Shown: positions 27,853-37,549, numbered from the stretch's first letter. The stretch is DNA of 64,000 nt from Daejeonella sp. (GCF_030684675.1 NZ_JAUXXZ010000076.1:1-64000), one strand, 5' to 3'. Numbers and translations are program-made. The notes: a model not told the origin generated them from the letters alone.

Positions 27853-28983
27853 ATGACTATTGGTATTTTGCTTGAGCCCATCCCGGAAACACGGGTATCA
27901 TTAATTCCCGAACATATTTCAGTCCTGAAGAAACAAAATATAAATGTATTAGCCGAAAGCAATTGTGGTGCAAAGGCATTTGCTCCTGACATACTCTATT
28001 CTGAACAGGGTGCCGAGATCAGTTCAAGAGAGAATGTTTTAAAAAATTCAGATATTTTATTGAGTATTCATCCCCTAACGGAGGATGATCTTAACAAAGT
28101 CAAAAAATCAGCTGTAATATTGGGTGTTTTTAATCCGCTGGCCAATTTTGAATTAATTAAGAAATGGGCGGAATGTGGATTTACGACCTTTAGTATGGAT
28201 ATGCTGCCCCGTACAACCAGAGCGCAGAGTATGGATATACTGAGTTCTCAGGCTAATATTGCAGGCTATAAAGCTGTGATTCTGGCTGCTATGCAACTTC
28301 CCAAGTATTTTCCGATGTTTATGACCGCTGCAGGAAGTATTGCTCCGGCAAAAGTGATGATACTGGGAGCAGGAGTTGCCGGACTCCAGGCAATTGCGAC
28401 AGCCAAACGTTTGGGTGCTGTTGTTGAAGTTTTTGATACCCGTCCGGCTGTTAAAGAAGAAGTGATGAGTCTGGGTGCCAAGTTTATAGAAGTGGAAGGT
28501 GCTCTTGATGCTTCAAAGGCCGGTGGTTATGCAGTTGACCAGACCGAAGAATATAAACAAAAGCAACAGGCAAGGATTGCTGAGGTTGCAACTAAAGCTG
28601 ATGTAATTATTACAACCGCACAGATTCAGGGTAAAAAAGCTCCAATACTTTTGCCCGACAGTATTTTGGATAATATGAAGGCCGGTTCGCTTATAATCGA
28701 CCTGGCCTCGATCACAGGAGGTAATACGACCCGTACTAAAGACCGTGAAACCGTTGTGTATAAAAATGTAACAATCATTGGCAATTCAAACTTGCAGGGC
28801 ACAATGCCATCTGATGCAAGTAAGTTATATGGAAAGAATATTTTAAACTTTCTGCAGCTCATCATAGGGAAAGAGGGACAACTCAATTTAAATTTTGAAG
28901 ATGATCTGGTGAAAGGTACATGCATCAGCAATAATGGCGAAGTGTGTAATGATAGGGTGAAGGAATTGACAGTTAATAAGTAG
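27853..28983 (+). CDS. pntA: NAD(P) transhydrogenase subunit alpha part 1
   Basis: The 376-residue soluble NAD(H)-binding domain (dI) of proton-translocating transhydrogenase transfers hydride between NADH and NADP+. Family marks are RVSLIPEHI, SSQANIAGYKAV, VMILGAGVAGLQAIATAKRLGAVVEVFD (Rossmann GxGxxG) and VIITTAQIQGKKAP. It contains no membrane helices, as in organisms that split the alpha chain in two. It is followed by the membrane part and pntB in one operon. The 79-bp gap to the next gene holds a short tandem repeat. Confidence 0.95.
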   Translation: MTIGILLEPIPETRVSLIPEHISVLKKQNINVLAESNCGAKAFAPDILYSEQGAEISSRENVLKNSDILLSIHPLTEDDLNKVKKSAVILGVFNPLANFELIKKWAECGFTTFSMDMLPRTTRAQSMDILSSQANIAGYKAVILAAMQLPKYFPMFMTAAGSIAPAKVMILGAGVAGLQAIATAKRLGAVVEVFDTRPAVKEEVMSLGAKFIEVEGALDASKAGGYAVDQTEEYKQKQQARIAEVATKADVIITTAQIQGKKAPILLPDSILDNMKAGSLIIDLASITGGNTTRTKDRETVVYKNVTIIGNSNLQGTMPSDASKLYGKNILNFLQLIIGKEGQLNLNFEDDLVKGTCISNNGEVCNDRVKELTVNK

Positions 28984-29025
28984 TAAGTTTTAAGTAATAA
29001 GTTGTAAGTGATAAGTTTTAAAACT
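28984..29025 (+). repeat. 14-bp tandem repeat between pntA parts 1 and 2
   Basis: Three diverged units: TAAGTTTTAAGTAA (28984), TAAGTTGTAAGTGA (28998) and TAAGTTTTAAAACT (29012). They begin directly after the TAG stop inside the operon, so they are transcribed. Confidence 0.7.
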
Positions 29026-29062
29026 GTTTCAAACCACTGAAATACAATATTTGATAGATAAT

Positions 29063-29371
29063 ATGGACGAGATATTTAACTGGCTTAACCAGCATCAGCA
29101 GATTATTTACATTGTTATTCTGAGTGTATTTCTTGGAATTGAGGTCATTGGCAGAGTTCCCAGCGTTTTACATACGCCATTAATGAGTGGTGCTAATGCG
29201 ATTCACGGAGTGGTTATAATAGGGGCTATTATTGTAATGGGAAAGGCCGAAAGCGATAATTTGCTTGCCCTTATTCTGGGATTTCTTGCGGTGATTCTGG
29301 GTACCTTAAATGTTGTGGGCGGTTTTGTAGTGACGGATCGTATGCTTGAAATGTTTAAAAAGAAGAAATAA
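29063..29371 (+). CDS. pntA2: NAD(P) transhydrogenase subunit alpha part 2 (membrane)
   Basis: The 102-residue protein has three transmembrane helices and corresponds to the membrane part of PntA (IYIVILSVFLGIEVIGRVPSVLHTPLMSGANAIHG, then LGTLNVVGGFVVTDRML). It forms the proton path with PntB. I chose ATG 29063 rather than the in-frame TTG four codons upstream. The gap to pntB is 63 bp. Confidence 0.93.
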   Translation: MDEIFNWLNQHQQIIYIVILSVFLGIEVIGRVPSVLHTPLMSGANAIHGVVIIGAIIVMGKAESDNLLALILGFLAVILGTLNVVGGFVVTDRMLEMFKKKK

Positions 29372-29434
29372 TAAACCTGATTTCTATCAGATTAGTTTTA
29401 ATCCAACCCTTATAAAATTCAGAAATACAGTACA

Positions 29435-30841
29435 ATGGAATTAAATATCTTGATTATTTGTTACCTGATTGGTTCTGTAACCTTCATTATTGGTTTAAAG
29501 ATGTTAAGTCATCCGGAGAGTGCAAGAAAGGGTAATCTTATTGCCGCCGCTGGTATGGCTGTTTCTATTTTGGGTACAATCTTTCTTTACGAGGAAGAGG
29601 GGCTAAGACTGGGGAACTATGTCTGGATTTTTTCGGCATTAATCATTGGTACAATTTTAGGTACAATGGCCGCCAAGAGGGTAATGATGACGGCTATGCC
29701 TGAAATGGTGAGTTTATTTAACGGAATGGGAGGGGCCTGTGCCGCTCTGATTTCCATTGTAGAATTTGACCACCTTTCGCATCTGGTTCAGGCTGGTGCT
29801 ACTGCTGACCGTGGAATATTACTGATTATTTTTGCTGGATTGATCATCGGGACAATTTCGTTTGCAGGTAGTATGGTTGCATGGGGTAAATTAAATGGAA
29901 AAATCAAAGACTTTTCATTCAATGGGCAACATATCGTAAACCTGGTCATTTTCGGTGTAATAATTGCGCTTTCTGCTTATCTGATAATTTCCCTAGATAC
30001 AGCAGCCAGTACATTATTCTATGTCATATTTGCTTTGTCGATCGTTTACGGACTCTTTTTCGTTTTTCCAATTGGAGGTGCAGATATGCCCGTTGTTATT
30101 TCATTATTAAACTCATTTACCGGGGTTGCCGCCGCATTTGGTGGTTTCCTGTATGATAATCCGGTGATGTTAACGGGTGGTATTCTGGTTGGTTCTGCGG
30201 GTACTATTCTGACAATTCTGATGTGTAAAGCAATGAACCGTCCGCTTAGCAATGTCTTGATAGGTTCATTCGGCGGTGCTTCTGCCGGATCTGCAGGGAA
30301 GGAGCAGGGAGCTTACAAAGAAATTAGCATCAGCGACTCTGCTGTGGTCATGAGCTATGCTAAACGGGTAATGATCGTGCCAGGCTATGGTCTTGCAGTT
30401 GCTCAGGCTCAGCATGTATGCCATGAGCTGGAAAAGTTACTGAGTGACAAAGGAGTAGAGGTTAATTATGCTATTCATCCGGTTGCAGGACGTATGCCCG
30501 GTCATATGAACGTTCTTCTTGCCGAAGCAGATGTAGATTATGCGAGATTACTTGAAATGGAACAGGCAAATGAGGAATTTCCTATGACTGATGTTGTCTT
30601 AATTTTGGGGGCCAACGATGTGGTCAACCCGGCAGCAAAAACAGATCCTGGGTCTCCAATTTATGGCATGCCTGTTTTGGATGTAGAACTCTCTAAGCTC
30701 GTGATTATTAATAAACGAAGCATGAACCCTGGATATGCGGGTATCGAAAATGAGCTTTTCTTTCAGCCTAAATCCTCTATGCTTTTCGGAGATGCTAAAT
30801 CAGTGCTTCAGCAGTTGGTAACTGAAATCAAAACACTCTAG
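29435..30841 (+). CDS. pntB: NAD(P) transhydrogenase subunit beta
   Basis: The 468-residue subunit has about nine membrane helices (domain II) and a C-terminal NADP(H)-binding domain III. The latter holds VPGYGLAVAQAQH (nucleotide loop), HPVAGRMPGHMNVLLAEA, LGANDVVNPAA and KRSMNPGYAGIENELF. It completes the proton-translocating enzyme in the inner membrane, which supplies NADPH. The transcript probably ends at the inverted repeat just after the stop. Confidence 0.96.
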   Translation: MELNILIICYLIGSVTFIIGLKMLSHPESARKGNLIAAAGMAVSILGTIFLYEEEGLRLGNYVWIFSALIIGTILGTMAAKRVMMTAMPEMVSLFNGMGGACAALISIVEFDHLSHLVQAGATADRGILLIIFAGLIIGTISFAGSMVAWGKLNGKIKDFSFNGQHIVNLVIFGVIIALSAYLIISLDTAASTLFYVIFALSIVYGLFFVFPIGGADMPVVISLLNSFTGVAAAFGGFLYDNPVMLTGGILVGSAGTILTILMCKAMNRPLSNVLIGSFGGASAGSAGKEQGAYKEISISDSAVVMSYAKRVMIVPGYGLAVAQAQHVCHELEKLLSDKGVEVNYAIHPVAGRMPGHMNVLLAEADVDYARLLEMEQANEEFPMTDVVLILGANDVVNPAAKTDPGSPIYGMPVLDVELSKLVIINKRSMNPGYAGIENELFFQPKSSMLFGDAKSVLQQLVTEIKTL

Positions 30842-30843
30842 CT

Positions 30844-30956
30844 AAGCTGAAAGCCTAAAGCTAAAAGGATAAAGCTGGATTCGTTTATATATTTCTACTT
30901 TTCTACTTTAACTATTAACTGTTAGCTTTCTGCTTTTGGCTTTGTGCTTTAAGCTT
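30844..30956. terminator. 33-nt imperfect inverted repeat, probable bidirectional terminator
   Basis: The arms at 30844-30876 and 30924-30956 match in 27 of 33 positions when one is reverse-complemented. Each arm is itself made of repeated AAAGC-type words. It lies between the convergent pntB and the sigma-54 regulator gene and touches that gene's stop codon. Confidence 0.6.
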
Positions 30957-32334
30957 AATCGGCTCTTTTCAGTCCATATTTCTCAATTTTACTGTACAGA
31001 TGGCTTCTTTGTATATCTATGTCATCTGCTGTTTTAGACACATTCCAGTTGTTTTTTTCCAGTTTGTATTTGATATAATCCCTTTCGGCAAAATCTTTGT
31101 ACTCCTGAAAGTTGGTGAACTGATCAAAATTTTGCTGAGGTGCTGCTGCTGGGCTTTCAGATCCTAATGAAAAAGAAGCTGGATTTGCATAATTGGTAAC
31201 ATCAGCTTCTGTAATTAATTTATCACTCAAAATAATCAGTCGCTCAATCATATTACGAAGCTCCCGGATATTACCGGTCCAGTTCATTTCCTGTAATGCA
31301 ATCATTGCCGAATCACTGATTTTTTTAACCGGCATTCCGTAATCATTACAGATTTCTTCACAGAAATTTTGGGCAATAAGTGGTATATCTTCTTTCCGCT
31401 CAGTTAAATGTGGTACATGTATCAGTATTACACTTAAACGATGGTATAAATCCATTCTGAAATTTCCTGCTTCAATTTCCTTTTGAAGGTCCTTATTTGT
31501 AGCAGCAATTACCCTGACATCTACATCAATCTCTTTTTCGCCGCCTACCCGGGTTATTTTATTTTCCTGAAGAGCACGCAGAACTTTTGCCTGTGCTGAA
31601 AGACTCATGTCTCCAATTTCATCCAGAAACAAAGTGCCGCCGCTTGCCTGTTCAAACTTTCCTATTCTTTGCTTGATGGCTGAAGTAAAAGATCCCTTCT
31701 CATGCCCAAAAAGCTCACTTTCAATCAGCTCTGAGGGTATTGCAGCACAATTCACCTCAACAAGTACATAGTTGGCACGATTTGATTTTTCATGCAGCCA
31801 GCGAGCCACGAGCTCTTTTCCGCTTCCATTTGCCCCTGTAATAAGTACTCTTGCATCAGTAGGGGCAACCCTTTCAATTGTAGCTTTGATTCGTTCAATG
31901 GCTACTGAATTACCCAGCATCTCACGGGTCTTACTGACCTTACGCTTTAAAACTTTTGTTTCTGTTACCAGAGTTTTACGTTCTAATGCATTTCTTACCG
32001 TAATCAGTAAGCGATTAAGATCAGGTGGTTTTGAAATAAAGTCATAGGCTCCCTTTTTACTGGCCTCTACAGCTGTTTCAATTGTCCCATGACCAGAAAT
32101 CATAATAAATGGCAGATCAGGCTGAATTTTCAGTCCTTCAGTAAGAACCTCCAGGCCGTCCATTTTATTCATTTTTATATCGCAAAGAACCAGATCATAT
32201 TCATTTTTCCTGATCAGTTCTAATGCATCGATTCCGTTATCTACATCCTCAACCTGGTACTCCTCATATTCAAGTATTTCTCTTAAAGTATTTCGGATTG
32301 CCCTCTCATCATCAATGATTAATATTTTTGCCAT
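30955..32334 (-). CDS. Sigma-54-dependent response regulator (NtrC family), with variant GAFTGA loop
   Basis: The 459-residue regulator has a receiver domain (about 1-120; LIIDDERA acidic pocket, phospho-acceptor Asp in LVLCDIKMNKMDG, Lys in FISKPPDL). An AAA+ domain follows (about 140-375; Walker A ITGANGSGKELVAR, Walker B GTLFLDEIGD), then a Fis-type helix-turn-helix (NVSKTADDIDIQRSHLYSKIEKYGL). The sigma-54 contact loop reads GSFTSA instead of GAFTGA (31678-31695): the key Phe-Thr is kept. ATG 32334 is chosen over a TTG three codons upstream. No sensor kinase is adjacent, so the signal is unknown. Confidence 0.93.
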   Translation of the reverse strand: MAKILIIDDERAIRNTLREILEYEEYQVEDVDNGIDALELIRKNEYDLVLCDIKMNKMDGLEVLTEGLKIQPDLPFIMISGHGTIETAVEASKKGAYDFISKPPDLNRLLITVRNALERKTLVTETKVLKRKVSKTREMLGNSVAIERIKATIERVAPTDARVLITGANGSGKELVARWLHEKSNRANYVLVEVNCAAIPSELIESELFGHEKGSFTSAIKQRIGKFEQASGGTLFLDEIGDMSLSAQAKVLRALQENKITRVGGEKEIDVDVRVIAATNKDLQKEIEAGNFRMDLYHRLSVILIHVPHLTERKEDIPLIAQNFCEEICNDYGMPVKKISDSAMIALQEMNWTGNIRELRNMIERLIILSDKLITEADVTNYANPASFSLGSESPAAAPQQNFDQFTNFQEYKDFAERDYIKYKLEKNNWNVSKTADDIDIQRSHLYSKIEKYGLKRAD

Positions 32335-32451
32335 AAGTATCAAGTAGATTTTTAATATAAATCGGTTTAATACCGAATATAATAACCATAATTTTTATTA
32401 CAAACAAGATGCCGAAAACCCTATAATTCAGGGGTTTTGAAAAATAAAAAA

Positions 32452-32843
32452 AATGCAAGCCTGTAAGCCGGGTTCTGTTTTCCCGCAATGCGGGACTTCT
32501 ATCATTTATCTGGTCGCGCAATTGCTTGCGAGATCTAACGACCTACCCATTCCGGATAACCCCGTAGGTACGGGATAAGGAAGCGAGCAGCTTCACGTCC
32601 GGAACCTATTTGGTCTTTCAACTCCTGGGGTTTACCGCACTGCATGTCACCATACAATACCGTGAGCTCTTACCTCACGTTTTCACCTTTTCCCCAAAAC
32701 CTAAGTTTAGGGGTAGTATATTTTCTGTGGCACTTTCCGTATCCGCTTTCGCGGAGCCTTCCCGTTAAGAAGCAGGATGCTCTGTGTTGCCCGGACTTTC
32801 CTCTCTCCCGCAAATGCGGGCGAGCGATAGAACGGCTTGCTTT
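32452..32843 (-). ncRNA. rnpB: RNase P RNA (bacterial class A)
   Basis: Read on the minus strand, the RNA begins AGCAAGCCG, then holds the conserved GAGGAAAGTCCGGGC near the 5' end (about 32800). ACAGGCTTGC closes it at the 3' end. GCAAGCC (32834-32840) pairs with GGCTTGC (32455-32461) to form helix P1 over about 390 nt. It carries the other universally conserved patches, such as GGTAAACCCC and AGATAAATGATAG. The RNA is the catalytic subunit that matures tRNA 5' ends. A T-rich run follows the 3' end on this strand. Confidence 0.93.
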
Positions 32844-32860
32844 ACAAAGATAGTGATTTG

Positions 32861-33763
32861 TTATTTAGGGTTTATGCGGACAAGATTTTTGTCAAGACTG
32901 ATGACGCTTTTCAGGATTGCAATGCTCGCTGAATGGAAAAAATCCTGATTGATATTCGTAAAATCATCACTTGGTTTGTGATAATCATCATGGTCTTCAA
33001 CACCAAAATAAACAAAAGGAATATTCTCCTTCGCAAATGGTCCATGATCACTTTGCATCGTCCAGTCATCTTTCCCTGTCCCTGGTTCATCATGCCCGAA
33101 TTTGATACTAATACCAGTATTCTTATCAGCATGCTTAAGGGCATCTCTCAGAATTGGGGTTTTATAAGTGCCGGCAGCATAAAGTTCAGATTTGTCATTA
33201 TGCGAAACCATATCCAGATTGATATTCAATTTTAGATGCTCCCTCGATGGGATAGGGACCTTTAAAAAGGAATATGCTCCCTGTAAACCCATTTCTTCGG
33301 CGTCAAATGCGATGAATACAAGCGTATTTTTTGGTTTATGTTCTTTGAAATATTTTGCAATTGATAATATTGTAGCAATTCCTGAAGCATTATCATCTGC
33401 ACCATTAAAAATTTCAGAATTGTTCATTCCCACATGATCATAATGTGCTGAAATTACAATTACCTGATCTGACTTTCCTTTAATATATCCTATCAGGTTA
33501 ACCCCATTGATTTCTTCGTTCCTTCGGTTTTTGAATGTAAATGGATGCTTAAAGTCCTTATTGTAAGCATCAAGCCCAATTTCTTTGAATCTGTTAACGA
33601 TATATTCAGCAGCCATGAAATTTCCGAGGCTGCCCGTTTTCCTGCCCTCATACTTGTCGGATGAAAGTGTTTCTATATCATTAAGCAATATTTTCCGATC
33701 GACATTTTGTGCATTAGCATCAAAAATTGATGTTAAGACAAGGATTATAAACAGCTTTTTTAT
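32861..33763 (-). CDS. M28-family zinc aminopeptidase, exported, with non-canonical start
   Basis: The peptidase domain is intact. Its zinc ligands are His in SAHYDHVG, the bridging Asp in GADDNASG, the Glu pair in DAEEMGL, Asp in NLDMVSHN and His in EDHDDYHKPSDD. From the only standard start in frame, TTG 33688, the protein has 275 residues and no signal peptide. Upstream the frame is open for 25 more codons. They encode KKLFIILVLTSIFDANAQ, a clear signal peptide, but at the start position stands ATA (33761-33763); an in-frame stop precedes it. Either ATA (or the CTG at 33754) is used, or an ATG was lost and the protein stays inside the cell. I give the longer form. Confidence 0.8.
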   Translation of the reverse strand: MKKLFIILVLTSIFDANAQNVDRKILLNDIETLSSDKYEGRKTGSLGNFMAAEYIVNRFKEIGLDAYNKDFKHPFTFKNRRNEEINGVNLIGYIKGKSDQVIVISAHYDHVGMNNSEIFNGADDNASGIATILSIAKYFKEHKPKNTLVFIAFDAEEMGLQGAYSFLKVPIPSREHLKLNINLDMVSHNDKSELYAAGTYKTPILRDALKHADKNTGISIKFGHDEPGTGKDDWTMQSDHGPFAKENIPFVYFGVEDHDDYHKPSDDFTNINQDFFHSASIAILKSVISLDKNLVRINPK

Positions 33764-33834
33764 GATAAAATTGTAATGTTAAGCTCCGAATCTATTCGAC
33801 CGGGCTGGTTTAAATTTGCCAATGAATATTGGAT

Positions 33835-36800
33835 TTATGCTACTTCACGAATATCAACAGCCACCACCCTGGAAACACCCTGTTCTGCCATAGTTACACC
33901 ATAAATAATATCTGTACTGGCGATGGTTCGTTTATTATGAGAAACAATAATAAACTGCGACTGATCTGAAAATTCCCTTATGATATTATTGAATTTATCA
34001 ATGTTTGTATCATCTAAGGGTGCATCAACTTCGTCGAAAATACAGAATGGGGCTGGTTTTAATAGATATAATGAAAAGAGCAATGCCGTGGCCGTCAGCG
34101 TTTTTTCACCTCCGGATAATTGATTGATGGATAGTGGCCGCTTACCTTTCGGGCGGGCAATAATATCAATTTCTGATTCCAGCGGGTTGGAAGGATCTGA
34201 CAATACCAGATCGCAGCTATCTTCTTCATTAAACAGAGAACGGAAAACCTGTATAAAATGAGTTCTGACATCGCTGAAGGCTGCCATAAACTTCTCCTTT
34301 GCTGTATCATCAATTTCTTTAATAGTTTGTAACAAAGATGATTTAGCTTCAGCCAGGTCTTTTTTCTGAGATTGAATAAAGTTATAGCGCTCATTCATTT
34401 CCTGATAGGCTTCCATGGCCATTGGGTTTATTGCGCCAAATTCATCCAGTTGTCTTTTTATCCGCTCGGTCTTTTCACGAATATCCTGCTCACTATCAGT
34501 TCTTTGCTCGTAAGATTCTTCATCCAGTAATATAGAAATATCAACATCGAATTCAACAGACAGTCTTTCCTTTAAGGCATTTAACTCCAGTTTAATTGCT
34601 GTTTTTTCTTCTTTTAATTCGTTTGAGATTAGCTCGGCCTGTTCCTTATTTCTGCGTAGCAGGCTTATTTTTTCTTCTATCTCAGTAATCAGTAATCTGG
34701 AAGCATAATAGCTCTGTTCAGCCTCATTAACAGCCGTTTCAAATTCCTCTTTTTGAACGTACATCGCGATCAGATCTTCATCAGAATGATCTGCATGCTG
34801 AAGTGTTTCTTTAATTCCTGCCTGTGTTTTTTCAAGTTCAGCCTGATTTAAACCAATACGAGTTTCCAGGTTTTTTTGCTGACTTTCACGGTATTCAAGG
34901 TCCTTTTCTATACCCGATACTTTGTTTTGCTGCTGATGGAAGCGGATATTCTCCTGGTTATAGAGTGCCGATTTTGAATTTAAGCTTTCTGCAAGCTCAT
35001 TATAGCTTTGCTGGTCGTTTAAAACTTGCTCCTGCTTAATTTGCTTGTTGACTTTTAGCTCAATTAGAAGGGGTTCTGCGGCAATTAATTCATTTCCTAT
35101 ACTCGCTATTTTTTGCTCGATATCCTGTTTTCTATTGAGACTATTTTCAATGAAAGCAAGGTATTGTTCCTGTTTGGTTTTCACAGAAGTATATTCATTG
35201 CTCAATCTGTTGATTTCCTGTTGCGATTCCTGTAGGAGATCTTTTTGTGAAGAATCTATAAGATCTTTTAATTTGATCTCTTCTTCTGCAATGGAGTTCT
35301 TTAATTTAACAATTAAGGTTTCTCCGCTATTAATTTCTTTTGAAAGTTTTTCAAGATTTTTAGCCCTCCCGATTCGTTTTCCTTCAAAAAGTCCGACAGA
35401 ACCACCCGACATTCCCGTTCTGGTTTTTGTAAACATCCCGGTCTTACTTAAGATAACAACCTGTTCTGATGGCAAAGCCGAGCGTAATTCATTTTCTTCT
35501 CCTGATTGCAGCAGATAAACATTATACAGCAGCATTTCACAAAGCGGACGATATTTGGCATTTGTGTCGATTATTTCTAAAGCAGGGATCAGGTCCTTAC
35601 GTTCAGTATTTACTGAAGGTCGTTTTCCTGCTACATTTAAAGCATCAAGGATGAAAAAATTAGCCCGGCCTCTTGACGAATCACTCAGTAATTGAATTGC
35701 CTGTACTGCCTCTGCCTGCGTTTCTACGACATAATGATTCATCACCGGTTCGAGGTAGTTCTCAATGGCAATCCGGTATTCTTCACGGCAAAAAAGTATG
35801 TCAGAGAAAAGTGGTGCCTGCTTTGTCCAGCCGGCATTTTTTTTCAGAAAACGGATCGATTCCGGAAATCCTTCCAGGTTATCAACCATCGATTTGGTTA
35901 GGTTATACTCATTCTGTTTGGAATCGAGTTTTCGGCTTTCCTGATTGAGAATTTCTTTTTGTTCCTTCAGATGTTCAGTACTGCGCCGAATTTGTCGTTC
36001 CAGTTCATCCTCGAGCTCTTTATTCTGAATATATTCCTTTTGTTTACTTTCCAGTTGGCCTTTTAACTCAGTAATAACCTTGTTAAATTCATTGAGTTCA
36101 ACTTCTTTTGATTCTGTATCAGCCATATTACGACTGCTTTCCTGATGAAGTGCTTCTTTCTGAATATTCAAAATGGCAATCTCCTTTTCAAGTTTATAGA
36201 CCTGATTTTGGAGTTCATTATTTTCAAGGCTGATGGTATCGAGTGCTGCTTTTGATTTTTGCTGTTCTGATCTTAGTTCAATGATCCCCTGGTGCTGATT
36301 TTCTGTCGAAATACGAAGTTTCTCAAGAACCTCACTTTCCTGTAAATGTTCTTCATTTAAGCGCTTCTGATTGTAAAAGACATGGTTAAGTTGGTTCTGA
36401 TCTTTTTCAAGCTCATCGCTCAGTCTGGTTTTTTTATCTTCAAGAAAGCGTAATTGCTCGTTCTTTAATTTCTTATCACTTTCATAAGTTCGAATCTTAG
36501 CAATAAATTCATTGGTAGCTTTTTGCTGAATGGAAAGATTCTTTTCCAGATTCAGGTTTTCAAGTTTTAACTTCTGCAAAAATGCCTCCAGATTGCTGAT
36601 TTCAGTGTTTATCCCGCTACTCTCCAGAGAATGCTGCTGCTCTTTGTCTTCAAGCTTAGTCAGGGATTCTCTAAATCCGATGATCCGATAAGAGGCCAGG
36701 CTCAGACTTAATGACTTGTATTGTTCCTTAAGCCGGTAATACCTCTCTGCTTTTTTAGCCTGATTTTCAAGGGTTTTTAGATTTTTTTCAATCTCGAACA

Positions 36801-37383
36801 AAAGATCCTCTACACGGCTAAGATCTGCCTCTGTATCTTTTAATTTATTGAAGGTTTGTTTTTTCCTAAGCTTGTATTTAGATATTCCAGAAGCCTCCTC
36901 AAATAAAGCCCTTCTTGAATTGTCTTTATTGGCAATGATCTCATCGATCATTTTCAATTCGATAATAGAGTAGGAGTCTGATCCTATACCGGTATCAAGA
37001 AACAGATCTGTAATGTCTTTCAGACGGCATTGCACATCATTTAATCGGTATTCACTTTCGCCTGAACGATATAGCTTACGGGTAATGGTGACCTTTGTAA
37101 AATCAGTAGGAAGAATATTTTTGGTGTTATCGAATGTCAGGGATACCTCTGCAAGATTAGATGGCTTGCGTGTTTTTGTTCCATTGAAAATGATATTTTC
37201 CATTTTCTCAGAGCGCAGCATCCGGGTACTTTGTTCTCCAAGTACCCAGCGTACTGCATCTACAACATTCGATTTCCCGCAGCCATTTGGACCCACAATA
37301 GCAGTTACACCATCATTGAAATTGATCGTGATCTTATCGCCAAAGCTTTTAAAACCTTTAATTTCCAGTTGTGTAAGCTGCAT
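33835..37383 (-). CDS. smc: Chromosome segregation protein SMC
   Basis: The 1182-residue condensin ATPase has a Walker A at the N-terminus (VGPNGCGKSNVVDAVRW, about residue 31). Long coiled coils (about 170-500 and 670-1010) flank a hinge (about 510-650; LEGFPESIRFLKK to VGLFEGKRIGR). The C-terminal head carries signature LSGGEKTLTATALL and Walker B FCIFDEVDAPLDD. SMC compacts and separates chromosomes with ScpA/ScpB, which are not in this window. Length is normal. Confidence 0.97.
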   Translation of the reverse strand: MQLTQLEIKGFKSFGDKITINFNDGVTAIVGPNGCGKSNVVDAVRWVLGEQSTRMLRSEKMENIIFNGTKTRKPSNLAEVSLTFDNTKNILPTDFTKVTITRKLYRSGESEYRLNDVQCRLKDITDLFLDTGIGSDSYSIIELKMIDEIIANKDNSRRALFEEASGISKYKLRKKQTFNKLKDTEADLSRVEDLLFEIEKNLKTLENQAKKAERYYRLKEQYKSLSLSLASYRIIGFRESLTKLEDKEQQHSLESSGINTEISNLEAFLQKLKLENLNLEKNLSIQQKATNEFIAKIRTYESDKKLKNEQLRFLEDKKTRLSDELEKDQNQLNHVFYNQKRLNEEHLQESEVLEKLRISTENQHQGIIELRSEQQKSKAALDTISLENNELQNQVYKLEKEIAILNIQKEALHQESSRNMADTESKEVELNEFNKVITELKGQLESKQKEYIQNKELEDELERQIRRSTEHLKEQKEILNQESRKLDSKQNEYNLTKSMVDNLEGFPESIRFLKKNAGWTKQAPLFSDILFCREEYRIAIENYLEPVMNHYVVETQAEAVQAIQLLSDSSRGRANFFILDALNVAGKRPSVNTERKDLIPALEIIDTNAKYRPLCEMLLYNVYLLQSGEENELRSALPSEQVVILSKTGMFTKTRTGMSGGSVGLFEGKRIGRAKNLEKLSKEINSGETLIVKLKNSIAEEEIKLKDLIDSSQKDLLQESQQEINRLSNEYTSVKTKQEQYLAFIENSLNRKQDIEQKIASIGNELIAAEPLLIELKVNKQIKQEQVLNDQQSYNELAESLNSKSALYNQENIRFHQQQNKVSGIEKDLEYRESQQKNLETRIGLNQAELEKTQAGIKETLQHADHSDEDLIAMYVQKEEFETAVNEAEQSYYASRLLITEIEEKISLLRRNKEQAELISNELKEEKTAIKLELNALKERLSVEFDVDISILLDEESYEQRTDSEQDIREKTERIKRQLDEFGAINPMAMEAYQEMNERYNFIQSQKKDLAEAKSSLLQTIKEIDDTAKEKFMAAFSDVRTHFIQVFRSLFNEEDSCDLVLSDPSNPLESEIDIIARPKGKRPLSINQLSGGEKTLTATALLFSLYLLKPAPFCIFDEVDAPLDDTNIDKFNNIIREFSDQSQFIIVSHNKRTIASTDIIYGVTMAEQGVSRVVAVDIREVA

Positions 37384-37472
37384 TTTCTTCTTTCCGCTCA
37401 GGGCGGATCATGATTAGTTTTAAGGGTTCAATTTATAAAATTCTCCATATCTATTAATAATATAAATAATGA

Positions 37473-37495
37473 AATCGTAACTATTTTTTACGATT
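37473..37495. promoter_or_regulatory. Inverted repeat between smc and the aldo/keto reductase gene
   Basis: AATCGTAA (37473-37480) and TTACGATT (37488-37495) are perfect inverted 8-mers with a 7-nt spacer. They lie midway between divergent genes, 55 bp before the reductase ATG. An operator is possible; the dyad has no T tract suitable for a terminator. Confidence 0.35.
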
Positions 37496-37549
37496 ACAAA
37501 ACGTATTTTTAGCTAAGAAATGAACATTGAATTTTAATTATATAAAACT

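Noticed and set aside
32312-32853. Short open frames on both strands over 32.3-32.9 kb
   Set aside because: They lie inside the RNase P RNA gene, whose conserved helices and patches explain the sequence.
34095-37417. Several plus-strand and out-of-frame ORFs of 60-157 codons inside smc
   Set aside because: They are shadows of a long coiled-coil gene with normal SMC motifs throughout; none has a recognisable domain.
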